Below are positions 51,482-59,634 of a stretch of DNA of 64,000 nt, piece after piece. The notes beneath the pieces were generated by a model that had not been told where the DNA came from, did no database searches, and saw only the letters and a list, made by a program, of their open reading frames with translations. Location of the stretch: positions 682,001-746,000 of the forward strand of contig CAWETE010000004.1 in NCBI GenBank assembly GCA_963811895.1, given 5' to 3'. Within the stretch, counting starts at the first letter, position 1. The number at the start of each line of letters is the position of its first letter. A program made the translations under genes and the position numbers. This DNA is from DASSUW01 sp963811895 (GTDB lineage Bacteria; Actinomycetota; Thermoleophilia; Solirubrobacterales; Solirubrobacteraceae).

Positions 51482-52539
51482 TCGAGCCTCCGTTCACGGA
51501 GGCGCACGAGACCTTCCGCGCCCGCGCGCGCGAGTTCGTCCTGGGGGAGCTGCGGCCGCACGCGGAGGAATGGGAGGAGGCCGGCTGGTTCCCGAACGAG
51601 GTGTTCGGGGCGCTGGCCTCGCGCGGCTGGCTGGGGCTCAAGTACGAGGGTGACTGGGTCGCCGACGCGGTGCTGGCGGAGGAGCTGGCGCGCTGCGGGT
51701 CCGGCGGCGTGGCCGCGGGGATCGGCGCGCACATCCACATCGCGACGCCCCCGATCTTCCGCTTCGGCACTCCCGAGCAGCGCGCCCGCTGGCTCGAGCC
51801 CGCGGTGCGCGGCGAGCTGATCGGGGCGCTGGCCATCACCGAGCCCGACGCGGGGTCGGACGTGGCGTCGATCCGCACGCGCGCCGTCGCGGTCGACGGC
51901 GGCTGGCTCGTCTCGGGCGCCAAGACGTACATCACCAACGGCGTGCGCGCCGACTTCCTCGTGACCGCGGTCCGGACCGGCGGCGACGGCCACGGCGGGC
52001 TGTCCTTCCTCGTGGTCGAGCGCGGCGAGGGGATCGCGGCGAGCGCGCTCTCGAAGCTGGGGTGGCGCGCCTCCGACACCGCCGAGATCGCCTTCGACGA
52101 GGTCTTCGTCCCGCGCGAGCACCTGCTCGGAGAGCTCGACGGCGGCTTCAAGCTGATCATGGCCAACTTCCAGTGGGAGCGGCTGGTGATGGCGCTCGGC
52201 GCGGTCGGCGCCATGCGCCGGACGCTCGAGCGGGCGGTCGTGGAGCCGGCCGGCCAGGCGTATCGCCACCGCATCGCCGATCTCGCCACCCGCGCGGCCG
52301 CCGGCACGGCGCTCACCTACCACGCCCTGCGCCGCTACCTGGACGGCGGCGACGCCGTGCGCGAGGTCACGATGGCCAAGCTCGCCACCCAGCGCGCGAA
52401 CTTCGAGCTCCAGGACGAGTGCCTGCGCCTGCTCGGCCCCGACCCCGAGCTCGAGCGCGCCGTCCGCGACGCCCGCCTCGGCCCGATCGGCGGCGGAACG
52501 GACGAGATCATGCGCGAGATCCTTGCGCGCTCGCTGTGA
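51478..52539 (+). CDS. Acyl-CoA dehydrogenase paralogue lacking the usual catalytic segment
   Basis: The TTG at 51478 overlaps the stop of the first dehydrogenase. The 353-aa protein parallels it through ALAITEPDAGSDVASIRTRA, SGAKTYITNGVRADFLVTAV and ALSKLGWRASDTAEIAFDEV, but is about 40 residues shorter. Where the partner has GGAGYMKEYGVERVWRD with the catalytic Glu, this one has only LLGPDPELERAVRDARLGPI. It may be a heteromeric partner rather than an active subunit. The two could act as an alpha/beta pair like those known from sterol degradation. Confidence 0.82.
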   Translation: MIEPPFTEAHETFRARAREFVLGELRPHAEEWEEAGWFPNEVFGALASRGWLGLKYEGDWVADAVLAEELARCGSGGVAAGIGAHIHIATPPIFRFGTPEQRARWLEPAVRGELIGALAITEPDAGSDVASIRTRAVAVDGGWLVSGAKTYITNGVRADFLVTAVRTGGDGHGGLSFLVVERGEGIAASALSKLGWRASDTAEIAFDEVFVPREHLLGELDGGFKLIMANFQWERLVMALGAVGAMRRTLERAVVEPAGQAYRHRIADLATRAAAGTALTYHALRRYLDGGDAVREVTMAKLATQRANFELQDECLRLLGPDPELERAVRDARLGPIGGGTDEIMREILARSL

Positions 52540-53356
52540 TACGGCAATAGATTTCGGTGACCGCGTAGTCGTAGCAGAGGTACGTCACCTCGAGCGTCTC
52601 GGCGACGGTCATGTTCTTGAAGTAGTAGAGCCCGCGTCCCAGGTGCTCGGACCGGGGTGTGGCCCCGGGTTGTCGTTCTGCCACAGCGCCAGAGGCGGTC
52701 GACCATCGCGTGGTGCGCCCAGAAGAGCGGGTCTCAGCAGGCGAAGCGCTGGTCGCGCATCTCACCGCCGACCCAGACGTGGACGGCGTTGTGGAGGTTC
52801 TAGAGGGCGAACGTGAAGTCGTCGAAGTTCGCGGCGAAGTGCGCGTCGTCGATGTCCCCCTGGGCCGGGAGGCCGCGACCCGGCAGCCAGGTCGGGGGCC
52901 GCGTCGCCGGCCGGGACGTGCGTTCAGGCCAATCCGGCTCGCGGGCGCCTCCGACCGCGACGACGGCGGCGTCGAACAACGGGTTCGGCGCGCCGTCCAC
53001 GGTCGGTTCGGCGAACGGCTCGGGGATGTCATCCGAGTCGGTCCAGTCCCACCACGGCAGCGTCACACCGGGCACCAAGTCCTGCAGCGCCTGCTCGAAG
53101 TAGTAGAGGTAGCCAGGTGCCACGGCAGGAAGAGCTGGTTGCGATGCTCGCAGTAGCCCGGCTCGGGGAAGCCGTGCAGCGAAGCGAAGTGCCCGTAGCC
53201 ACGGCTGTCGGAGACGCCCTGGGCGGCGGCGAACGCGGCCCGCAGGGCAGCGAGCTCGTCGTCGGTGAGCGCCGAGAGGCGTTTGCGGAGCTTGATGTCG
53301 CCCGCGGCCTCGCGCGTGGCGTTCGCGCGCTCCTGTATGCCGGCTCCGTTTGACAT
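52508..53356 (-). pseudogene. Decayed tyrosinase-family copper protein
   Basis: Tyrosinases oxidise phenols with two coppers. Fragments in successive frames follow the family order: HFASLHGFPEPGYCEHRNQL and FLPWHLA (copper A region), YLYYFEQALQDLVPGVTLPW, NLHNAVHVWVGGEMRDQ and DPLFWAHHAMVDRLW (copper B region). The tail is YYFKNMTVAETLEVTYLCYD. Frameshifts lie near 53112, 52690 and 52672, and two nonsense codons occur in the same frame (TAG at 52800-52802 and TGA at 52734-52736). With independent stops plus frameshifts, this is the best candidate for a true pseudogene here. Its end runs into the convergent dehydrogenase. Confidence 0.82.
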
Positions 53357-53486
53357 CGGTCAGTACCGTGCACTACGCTAGTTCGACACTGAGAATGTCA
53401 ACGGCGCAATTGGGGTGCTGCGCCCACCCCAAAGGTGCGGCTAACCGACCTTTACGGTACGGCTGGCGGTGGGAGAGTTCCCGACC
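53357..53486. other. Divergent intergenic region, no gene seen
   Basis: About 130 bp between the tyrosinase remnant and the ABC ATPase. It must hold the ATPase promoter; GGGAGAG at 53470-53476 is a plausible ribosome binding site for ATG 53487. No strong palindrome or ORF is evident. Confidence 0.3.
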
Positions 53487-54176
53487 ATGCCTGGAGTCAT
53501 TGCGCACAATCTCTTCCACCGCGTCGGAGATGCCCGCACGCGCGTGGACGTGCTCCGCGACGTATCGCTCGAAGCGCCGGCCGGCAAGCTCACGGCCGTG
53601 GTCGGACCGGCGGGCTCCGGCAAGACCTCCCTGCTCCATCTCCTGGCCGGGCTCGACCGCCCCGCCTCGGGCACGGTGACGCTCGACGGGCGCGCGCTGC
53701 GCGGGCTCGACGACCTCGAGCTCACGCGCCTGCGGCGCGACCGGATCGGCCTCCTGCTCCCCGCCGCGTCGGTGCTCCCCACCATCACCGTGCGCGAGAA
53801 CATCGCCCTGCCGCTCCTGATCGCCCGCCGCGCGCCCGAGCCGGCGGCGATCGACGCGCTGCTCGAGCGGGTCGGCCTTGCCGACCGCCACGACGAGCGT
53901 CCCGGCCAGCTCACCGCCGCCGAGCGCCAGCGCGCCGCCCTCGCGCGCGCCCTGGTCGGCGGGCCCGCCGTGCTGCTGGCCGACGAGCCGGCCGGCGAGC
54001 TCGAGCCCGAGGAGGGCGCCTACCTGCTCATGCTGCTGCAGCAGGTCGCCCACGAGGACGGCATCGCCGTGGTGCTCTTCACGCGCGACATCGACGACGC
54101 GGCCGGTGTGGCCGATCACATCGTCGAGCTCGACGGCGGGCGCATCGTGCCTGCTGCCGCGCCGCTCGCCGCGTAG
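53487..54176 (+). CDS. Orphan MacB/LolD-type ABC ATPase with degenerate motifs
   Basis: The 229-aa protein keeps Walker A GPAGSGKTS (residues 40-48) and Walker B VLLADEPAGELEPE (residues 162 on). Three motifs are altered. The Q-loop Gln (usual FVFQ) is Pro in GLLLPAASVLP near residue 92. The signature is LTAAE instead of LSGGQ (residues 142-146). The H-loop His is Arg in LFTRDIDDA (residue 200). No permease is adjacent. ATP binding is plausible, hydrolysis doubtful; it may be regulatory or a pseudo-ATPase. ATG 53487 is chosen over GTG 53469 because of the GGGAGAG ribosome binding site. Confidence 0.85.
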   Translation: MPGVIAHNLFHRVGDARTRVDVLRDVSLEAPAGKLTAVVGPAGSGKTSLLHLLAGLDRPASGTVTLDGRALRGLDDLELTRLRRDRIGLLLPAASVLPTITVRENIALPLLIARRAPEPAAIDALLERVGLADRHDERPGQLTAAERQRAALARALVGGPAVLLADEPAGELEPEEGAYLLMLLQQVAHEDGIAVVLFTRDIDDAAGVADHIVELDGGRIVPAAAPLAA

Positions 54177-54205
54177 CCGCCACAATCCCGGGCCTCACGA
54201 ATCTG

Positions 54206-54236
54206 AGGAGGCCGTGTATTGGCCTCCTGAAGGAGG
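54206..54236 (+). promoter_or_regulatory. Competing hairpins next to the ribosome binding site of the SDR gene
   Basis: AGGAGGCC (54206-54213) can pair with GGCCTCCT (54221-54228). The same CCTCCT can alternatively reach the Shine-Dalgarno AGGAGG (54231-54236). The first pairing leaves the ribosome site free; the second would cover it. GCCTCA upstream (near 54192) can also pair with TGAGG. The layout suggests a simple translational switch or an intergenic hairpin; inference only. Confidence 0.35.
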
Positions 54237-54238
54237 CA

Positions 54239-55072
54239 ATGACATTGGGAGTACTGGACGACAAGGTGGCGATCGTCACCGGCTCGGCGCGCGGCATCGG
54301 CCGCGCGACGGCGGAGCTGCTGAGCGAGCACGGCGCCAAGGTCCTCATCAACGACCTCGACGCCGACCTCGCCGAGCAGACCGCCTCCGAGATCGACGGC
54401 GAGACGGTCGTCTACGGCGGCGACCTCACCGCGTCGGGCGCGCCCGACGCGCTCGTGCAGACGGCGATCGACGCCTGGGGCCGGCTCGACATCATCGTCA
54501 ACAACGCCGGCTACACGATCGACGCGCCGATCCACAAGATGTCCGACGACGCCTTCCAGCGGATGCTCGACATCCACACCGTCGTCCCCTTCCGCGTCAT
54601 CCGCGCCGCCGCCCCCCACCTGCGCGAGCCCGCCAAGCAGGAGCGCGAGGAGGGGCGCGAGGTCTTCCGCAAGATCGTCAACGTCTCCTCGATCTCCGGC
54701 ACGATGGGCAACGCCGGCCAGGCGAACTACTCGTCCGGCAAGAGCGCCGTCGTCGGCCTGACGAAGACGCTGGCCAAGGAGTGGGGCCAGTTCAAGATCA
54801 ACGTCAACGCCGTCGCCTTCGGCTGGATCGAGACGCGCCTGACCGCCTCCAAGGTCGAGGACAACACGATGGAGATCGGCGGGGAGAAGGTCCAGCTCGG
54901 CATCCCCGACCAGATGCGCGGTATGGCCTCGATGCTGATCCCGCTCGGCCGGACCGGCACCCCCGAGGAGGCCGCCGGCGGCGTGTTCTTCCTCTGCTCG
55001 CCGTGGTCGAACTTCGTCCACGGCCAGGTGCTGAACATCACCGGCGGCCAGTTCACCGGGATGACCACTTAA
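54239..55072 (+). CDS. Short-chain dehydrogenase/reductase (FabG-like 3-oxoacyl reductase type)
   Basis: The 277-aa classical SDR has cofactor motif TGSARGIGRA, NNAGYT, catalytic Ser in NVSSISGTMG and YSSGKSA with Tyr and Lys. GHPS-like ends are replaced by LNITGGQFTGMTT. An insert of about 14 residues (REPAKQEREEGREVFRK) precedes the catalytic Ser, seen in beta-oxidation-type SDRs (hydroxyacyl-CoA dehydrogenases). A perfect AGGAGG sits 2 bp upstream of ATG. A strong terminator follows. Confidence 0.9.
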   Translation: MTLGVLDDKVAIVTGSARGIGRATAELLSEHGAKVLINDLDADLAEQTASEIDGETVVYGGDLTASGAPDALVQTAIDAWGRLDIIVNNAGYTIDAPIHKMSDDAFQRMLDIHTVVPFRVIRAAAPHLREPAKQEREEGREVFRKIVNVSSISGTMGNAGQANYSSGKSAVVGLTKTLAKEWGQFKINVNAVAFGWIETRLTASKVEDNTMEIGGEKVQLGIPDQMRGMASMLIPLGRTGTPEEAAGGVFFLCSPWSNFVHGQVLNITGGQFTGMTT

Positions 55073-55080
55073 CGCCAAAC

Positions 55081-55114
55081 GGGCGGGGCGCCGGCAGTCC
55101 TCGGCGCCCCGCCC
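55081..55114. terminator. Rho-independent-like terminator between convergent genes
   Basis: The arms GGGCGGGGCGCCG (55081-55093) and CGGCGCCCCGCCC (55102-55114) are perfectly complementary over 13 bp with an 8-nt loop, followed by ATTTC. It lies 8 bp after the SDR stop and 16 bp before the convergent large gene's stop, so it may serve both. Confidence 0.75.
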
Positions 55115-55129
55115 ATTTCGGCTGCTACA

Positions 55130-58100
55130 TCACGGTCCTGCCGGGACCCCCCAACCGGTGCCGGTGAAGGCGACCCAGTTGATGTTGCCCAGGCCCGCCG
55201 TCGGCCCGCCGGTCACCGACCGGAACACGAGGAACAGGCGCTGCGACCCGGCGAAGTCGAGGTCGAACTCCTGTGTGGTCCAGGTGTTGTTGTTGGTGCC
55301 CGTGGCCTTGAGCGTCACGGTCGTGATGATCGGACCCGTCTGGCTGCCGGAGCGGATCTCGACGGCCATCCGGTCGGCGCCGACCGCCTGACCGCCGCCG
55401 CCACCCGCGTACCTGAACTGGATCTTCTTGTCCATGTTGCCCAGGTAGTAGCGGCGGTTGAGCGCGATCCAGTCGCCCGGATCGATGCCCGTGCGGTGCT
55501 GGACGCCGCCCGTCGGGTCGTTGGTGTTCGCCGCGTTCGTGCCGTTCTGCTCCAGCACGGCCTCGACCTGCTGGGTGCGGTTCTCCAGCACGGCCACGTC
55601 CTGGCCCGTCAGGGCGGGCTGCCCGTTCGCGCCGTTGTCCGTGTACTTCGCGTTGATCCCGCCCGCGACGCTGCCGCCGTGCGTGGCGTCGTCCGGGTTG
55701 GTGGTGAACACGCCCGAGCAGCCGGTCTTCTGCTCGCCGCCGTGCGCGTGCTGGTCATGGATCAGCGCGAACTCGACGACCACGCGGCTGCAGTCGATCG
55801 GCCCGTCCTCGGGGTCGGTGACGGAGACCGTGTAGGGCACGTTCTGGCCCCACTCGAAGAAGTCGCCGTCGACCGGGGTGTTGACCGTGACGGTCGGCGT
55901 GGTGTTGCCGGCCGTGATCGTCAGCGTCTTCACGTCCTGGTTGCCCTGCGGGTCCTTCACCACGAGCCGCGCCGTGTAGACGCCGGCCTGGGTGTAGGTG
56001 TGGGTCGGGTTCGGATCGGTCGAGTCGACCGTCCCGTTGCCGTCGAAGTCCCACTCGAACGACAGGGCGTCGCCCGGATCCGGGTCGCGCGTACCCTCGC
56101 TCGAGTACACGACGGTGAGCGGGGTCGGACCGTCCGTCCGGTCGGCGTTCATCACCGCGTTCGGCGCCCGCTGGCCCTTGACATAGGACCACCGGTACAT
56201 GCCCGCCTGCGCGCTCTGGACGAAGAATCCGTTGCCGTAGGAGAGCAGGTAGAGGTTGCCGTCGTCGCCGAACTGCGCGTCCATCGGCCCGTCGCACTCG
56301 AACCCGAACGCCAGCGCCCGAGCCTGGCCGACGCCGCCGCAGCTCACCGCGTCGTTGATCTTCAGGACCCCGTTGTTGGAGTCGATGCGGATCTCACGCA
56401 GGTAGTCGCGCGTCCACTCGCCGAAGAACACCGCGTCGTCGAAGTACGGCGGGAACTTCGTCGTGCTCGGGTTGTCCTCCTCGTAGTCGTACTTGAGCAG
56501 GAGGTGGGGACCGACGCTGTTGGACACCGGCGTACGCAGCTCCGGGAACAGGAGCGGACAGCTCTGCTGGACCGGGACCGCGACGTTGTAGTTGTTGATG
56601 CAGGGCGTGCCCCACAGGTCGTCGCGGTACGAGTACCAGACGTCCGGGTTGGTGATCGGCGGGCTCTGCACCAGGCCGGTGTTCCACCGCGACGTGTTGG
56701 TCGGACCGTGGTCCGGGCTGTCGCAGTCGAACGTCTCACCCAATGTCGTGGCGGTGTTGAAGTCCCACTTGTACATCGGGAGGTCGGTCTTGTAACACAT
56801 CGGCCAGCCGTAGTTGGACGGCTTGCGGACGATCTCGATGCGCCCGGTGCCCTGCGCGGCGCGCAGGCCGGTCGGGTTCTGCGAGTCCGGCGAGTAGTCG
56901 GCGATGTACGCCACGCCATCCTCGTCCACCTGGACCCGGAACGGGTTGCGGAAGCCCATCGAGTGGATCTCCGGCCGCGTCTGCGGCGTGCCCGGAGCGA
57001 ACATGTTGCCCGACGGCACGTTGTACGAGCCGCCGAACGTGTTCGCCTCGGACGCGGAGATGTCCCCGTCCTTGACCTTGATCCGCAGCAGCTTGCCGCG
57101 GAGGTCGTTGGTGTTGGTGGAGCTGCGCCGGGCGTCGTTGAACGGCCCTTGGTACAGGCCACCCGCCGCCGACGTGGCGATCGTGACCGTCGGCCCGGTG
57201 CCCGTGAGCCCGGTCCCGTCGGCCGTCATCTGCGGGACGTCCTTCTGCTGCTGGTTGGCACGGAAGTTGACCGTGCGCGCGGCAGTGCCGGTGACCGCGA
57301 CGTCGTCGATGTTCGACAGCGCCTCGAGCGCCGCCTCGATCTCCGTGTTCACCAGCGGGAAGGCGATCGGCGCCGTCGTCTGACCGTCGAAGGTCAGCGT
57401 GAAGGTGCCGCCCGTCGCGTTCGCGACGGTGATCGTCTGGCTCTCGTTGGTGAGCATGTCGTGCATCGGCGGGTTGTTGTTCGTCCCGACCGCCGTCGCC
57501 GGCGTGTCGTCACCCGTCGTCATCCACAGGTTGTTGTCCTTGTCGAAGTCCATGTCGCCGGCGACGTGGCAGCACGCGCCGCGATTGACCTCGACCTTCA
57601 TGATCTTCTGCTCGGTGCTGAAGTCGATCGTCGGGTTGGGCCCGTCGACGAACTTGAAGCGCGAGAGCTGGAAGTAGCCCTTCCACTCGTCCCAGAAGGC
57701 CGGATTCGCCTGCGGCGTGACCGGCACGTTGCCGTTCGGCGTCTGCGCGGGGAACGGCGAGCCGCTCGCCGAGACGCCGTCCATGTTGATCGGGGAGTAG
57801 TAGAGGTAGACCCAGTGGTTCTGCTCGAAGTTCCGGTCGAACGCCGGGCCGTAGAGCCCGTCCTCGCTGTTCTGGTAGACCGGGAGCGTCGCGATCACCG
57901 TCGAGGTGCCCGTCACCGGGTCATGGATGCGGATCCGCCCGTCACGGACGGTCTGCATGATGCGGCCGTCGGGCAGCTGGTCGAAGCCGATCGGCTCGTT
58001 GATGTTCGGCGGAGCCGCGATCTTCGTCTGCTGGTAGTTCGCCCACACGGTGGCGCCGCAGTCGCTGTAGCTCTTGTCGGCCTTGCCCGCCGCCCAGTCG

Positions 58101-59323
58101 ATGGCGCCCGCTAGCTGACGGCGGACGTTGCTGTCACCGAACGAGTCGGCGGTGCCGCCGGAGCCGGTGTAGAACGAGCGGCCGCCCTGGTACTCCTTGC
58201 ACCAGGCGATCGGATGGTCGGAGTCGAACGCCTCGCCCGGGTTGTAGGTGTTCTCGTCGACCGTCGCGAGGACGTGCGAGAAGCCGCGGACGTTGCTCGT
58301 GAAGTTGTACCAGCGGTCGGTCCGCGTCCAGTACTCGGGCAGGCCCTTGCTGGCGATGTGCCCGCGGTCGGCGACCTTGGTGGTGGCCGACAGCGGATCG
58401 GTCCGCCCGCTCGCGCGCGTGCCGAGCAGCTCGCTCATGAACGGCCAGTCGGGCTCGGCCTCGATCGCCGAGTGGATGCCCACGAAGCCGCCGCCGCTGC
58501 GGAAGTAGTCCGCGAAGGCGCCCTGCTGGGCGCTGTCGAGCAGCTCACCGGCGTTGTTGAGGAAGACGACCACGCGGTACTTGGCGAGGTTGGAAGCCGT
58601 GAACTTGGAGGCGTCGTCGGTCACGTCGAACGTGACCTCGTCGGCGTCGGCGAGCGCGCGCAGCCCGGCCACGCCCTCGGCGGTGCCGCCGGTCGAGTTC
58701 TTGGTGAAGACCAGGACCTTGTAGGCCTCGGCCGCGTACATCGAAGCCGGCCCGTCGTTGCGCCAGACGCGGTCGGTGGTCCAGTTCTGCTGCAGCGCAT
58801 TGAGGTTGCGCCGGCCGGTCACGCTGTCCGACGTTCCCTTACCGCCGGAATGCGTGCGCAGGACGACGCCACCGCCGCCGCCCATCGCGGCGATCCAGTA
58901 GCGCTTGCCCTTCTGGAGCTCGACGGAGTCGATCGGCACGCTGTTCCAGCCCGGCAGCTCGAGGTTGGTGACGCTGTCCTGGGCGAGCAGCTTCCCCGGA
59001 CGGCCGTTGTTGTCGTCGTAGATGCCGGCGATGAGCCAGCGGCCCGAGCCCCGCTCGAGGTAGACGTTGATGATGTCGACGGGCCCGTCCTCCTTGGCCG
59101 TGTAGCTGAAGGCCTCCGGTTGACCGGCGTTGTTGCTGTCGACCGAGGGGGCGAGCTCGGTCATGCCGAGCATCGGTGGCTCGTCCGACGAAAGCGGAGC
59201 AGCCGCCGCCGAGCCTGCGGGCACGAGCGCCAGCGCGGCGACGAGCGCCACGCGGCGCACCCATCGCGTCCCAGGCGGCGCACCGACCCGCGACCGCTTA
59301 CCCACGAACAAAGACGGACCCAT
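55130..59323 (-). CDS. Giant secreted ThuA / glucose-sorbosone dehydrogenase-like / PKD protein
   Basis: The 1,397-aa protein starts at ATG 59323, preceded by GGGGGAGAGG, and has a long Sec signal (RRVALVAALALVPAGSAAAA). After an N-terminal beta domain comes a ThuA-like domain (about residues 200-410: YKVLVFTKNSTGG, GGGFVGIHSAIEAEPDWPF). A quinoprotein-type sugar dehydrogenase propeller follows (about 430-1025: NINEPIGFDQLPDGRIMQTV, YGPAFDRNFEQNHWVYLYYS, RPEIHSMGFRNPFRVQVDED). A PKD domain spans about 1070-1140 (DALSFEWDFDGNGTVD). The end is a CBM6-like sandwich. Such proteins are thought to act on carbohydrate outside the cell. Confidence 0.9.
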   Translation of the reverse strand: MGPSLFVGKRSRVGAPPGTRWVRRVALVAALALVPAGSAAAAPLSSDEPPMLGMTELAPSVDSNNAGQPEAFSYTAKEDGPVDIINVYLERGSGRWLIAGIYDDNNGRPGKLLAQDSVTNLELPGWNSVPIDSVELQKGKRYWIAAMGGGGGVVLRTHSGGKGTSDSVTGRRNLNALQQNWTTDRVWRNDGPASMYAAEAYKVLVFTKNSTGGTAEGVAGLRALADADEVTFDVTDDASKFTASNLAKYRVVVFLNNAGELLDSAQQGAFADYFRSGGGFVGIHSAIEAEPDWPFMSELLGTRASGRTDPLSATTKVADRGHIASKGLPEYWTRTDRWYNFTSNVRGFSHVLATVDENTYNPGEAFDSDHPIAWCKEYQGGRSFYTGSGGTADSFGDSNVRRQLAGAIDWAAGKADKSYSDCGATVWANYQQTKIAAPPNINEPIGFDQLPDGRIMQTVRDGRIRIHDPVTGTSTVIATLPVYQNSEDGLYGPAFDRNFEQNHWVYLYYSPINMDGVSASGSPFPAQTPNGNVPVTPQANPAFWDEWKGYFQLSRFKFVDGPNPTIDFSTEQKIMKVEVNRGACCHVAGDMDFDKDNNLWMTTGDDTPATAVGTNNNPPMHDMLTNESQTITVANATGGTFTLTFDGQTTAPIAFPLVNTEIEAALEALSNIDDVAVTGTAARTVNFRANQQQKDVPQMTADGTGLTGTGPTVTIATSAAGGLYQGPFNDARRSSTNTNDLRGKLLRIKVKDGDISASEANTFGGSYNVPSGNMFAPGTPQTRPEIHSMGFRNPFRVQVDEDGVAYIADYSPDSQNPTGLRAAQGTGRIEIVRKPSNYGWPMCYKTDLPMYKWDFNTATTLGETFDCDSPDHGPTNTSRWNTGLVQSPPITNPDVWYSYRDDLWGTPCINNYNVAVPVQQSCPLLFPELRTPVSNSVGPHLLLKYDYEEDNPSTTKFPPYFDDAVFFGEWTRDYLREIRIDSNNGVLKINDAVSCGGVGQARALAFGFECDGPMDAQFGDDGNLYLLSYGNGFFVQSAQAGMYRWSYVKGQRAPNAVMNADRTDGPTPLTVVYSSEGTRDPDPGDALSFEWDFDGNGTVDSTDPNPTHTYTQAGVYTARLVVKDPQGNQDVKTLTITAGNTTPTVTVNTPVDGDFFEWGQNVPYTVSVTDPEDGPIDCSRVVVEFALIHDQHAHGGEQKTGCSGVFTTNPDDATHGGSVAGGINAKYTDNGANGQPALTGQDVAVLENRTQQVEAVLEQNGTNAANTNDPTGGVQHRTGIDPGDWIALNRRYYLGNMDKKIQFRYAGGGGGQAVGADRMAVEIRSGSQTGPIITTVTLKATGTNNNTWTTQEFDLDFAGSQRLFLVFRSVTGGPTAGLGNINWVAFTGTGWGVPAGP

Positions 59324-59634
59324 TTTTTCCTCTCCCCCTCCGGCTTGAACCTGTCGAAACGGCTCACCCGGAACTTGTCCGCCAGGCAAGTTCTGTCGCG
59401 CTGCACTCGGGTTCTGATGATCCTCCGTCAAAAGTCGGGGCAAAGTCAACCCCCAATTTCAGATTCGTTGTGCCGCCGTCCGAATTGGAATGAGGTGACA
59501 GGAACGGGCGTCTTCCCTAACGTGTGCCCCGTGCTCCGAGTACGCGCCGCCGCCGCCGTGTAGCGCGCCCGCCCGTCGCGGGTGCCGGTGGTGGCCAGCG
59601 CAGCGCCGACCTTTCAGACCCGAAGGAGCATGAA
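59324..59634. promoter_or_regulatory. Divergent intergenic region (311 bp), no gene supported
   Basis: The region separates the giant secreted gene from the aminotransferase. On the minus strand TTGACT (complement of AGTCAA, 59444-59449) may be a -35 for the secreted gene. On the plus strand GAAGGAG (59622-59628) is the ribosome site for the aminotransferase GTG. The frames open through it are Arg/Pro-rich and look non-coding. No operator-like palindrome is obvious. Confidence 0.35.
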
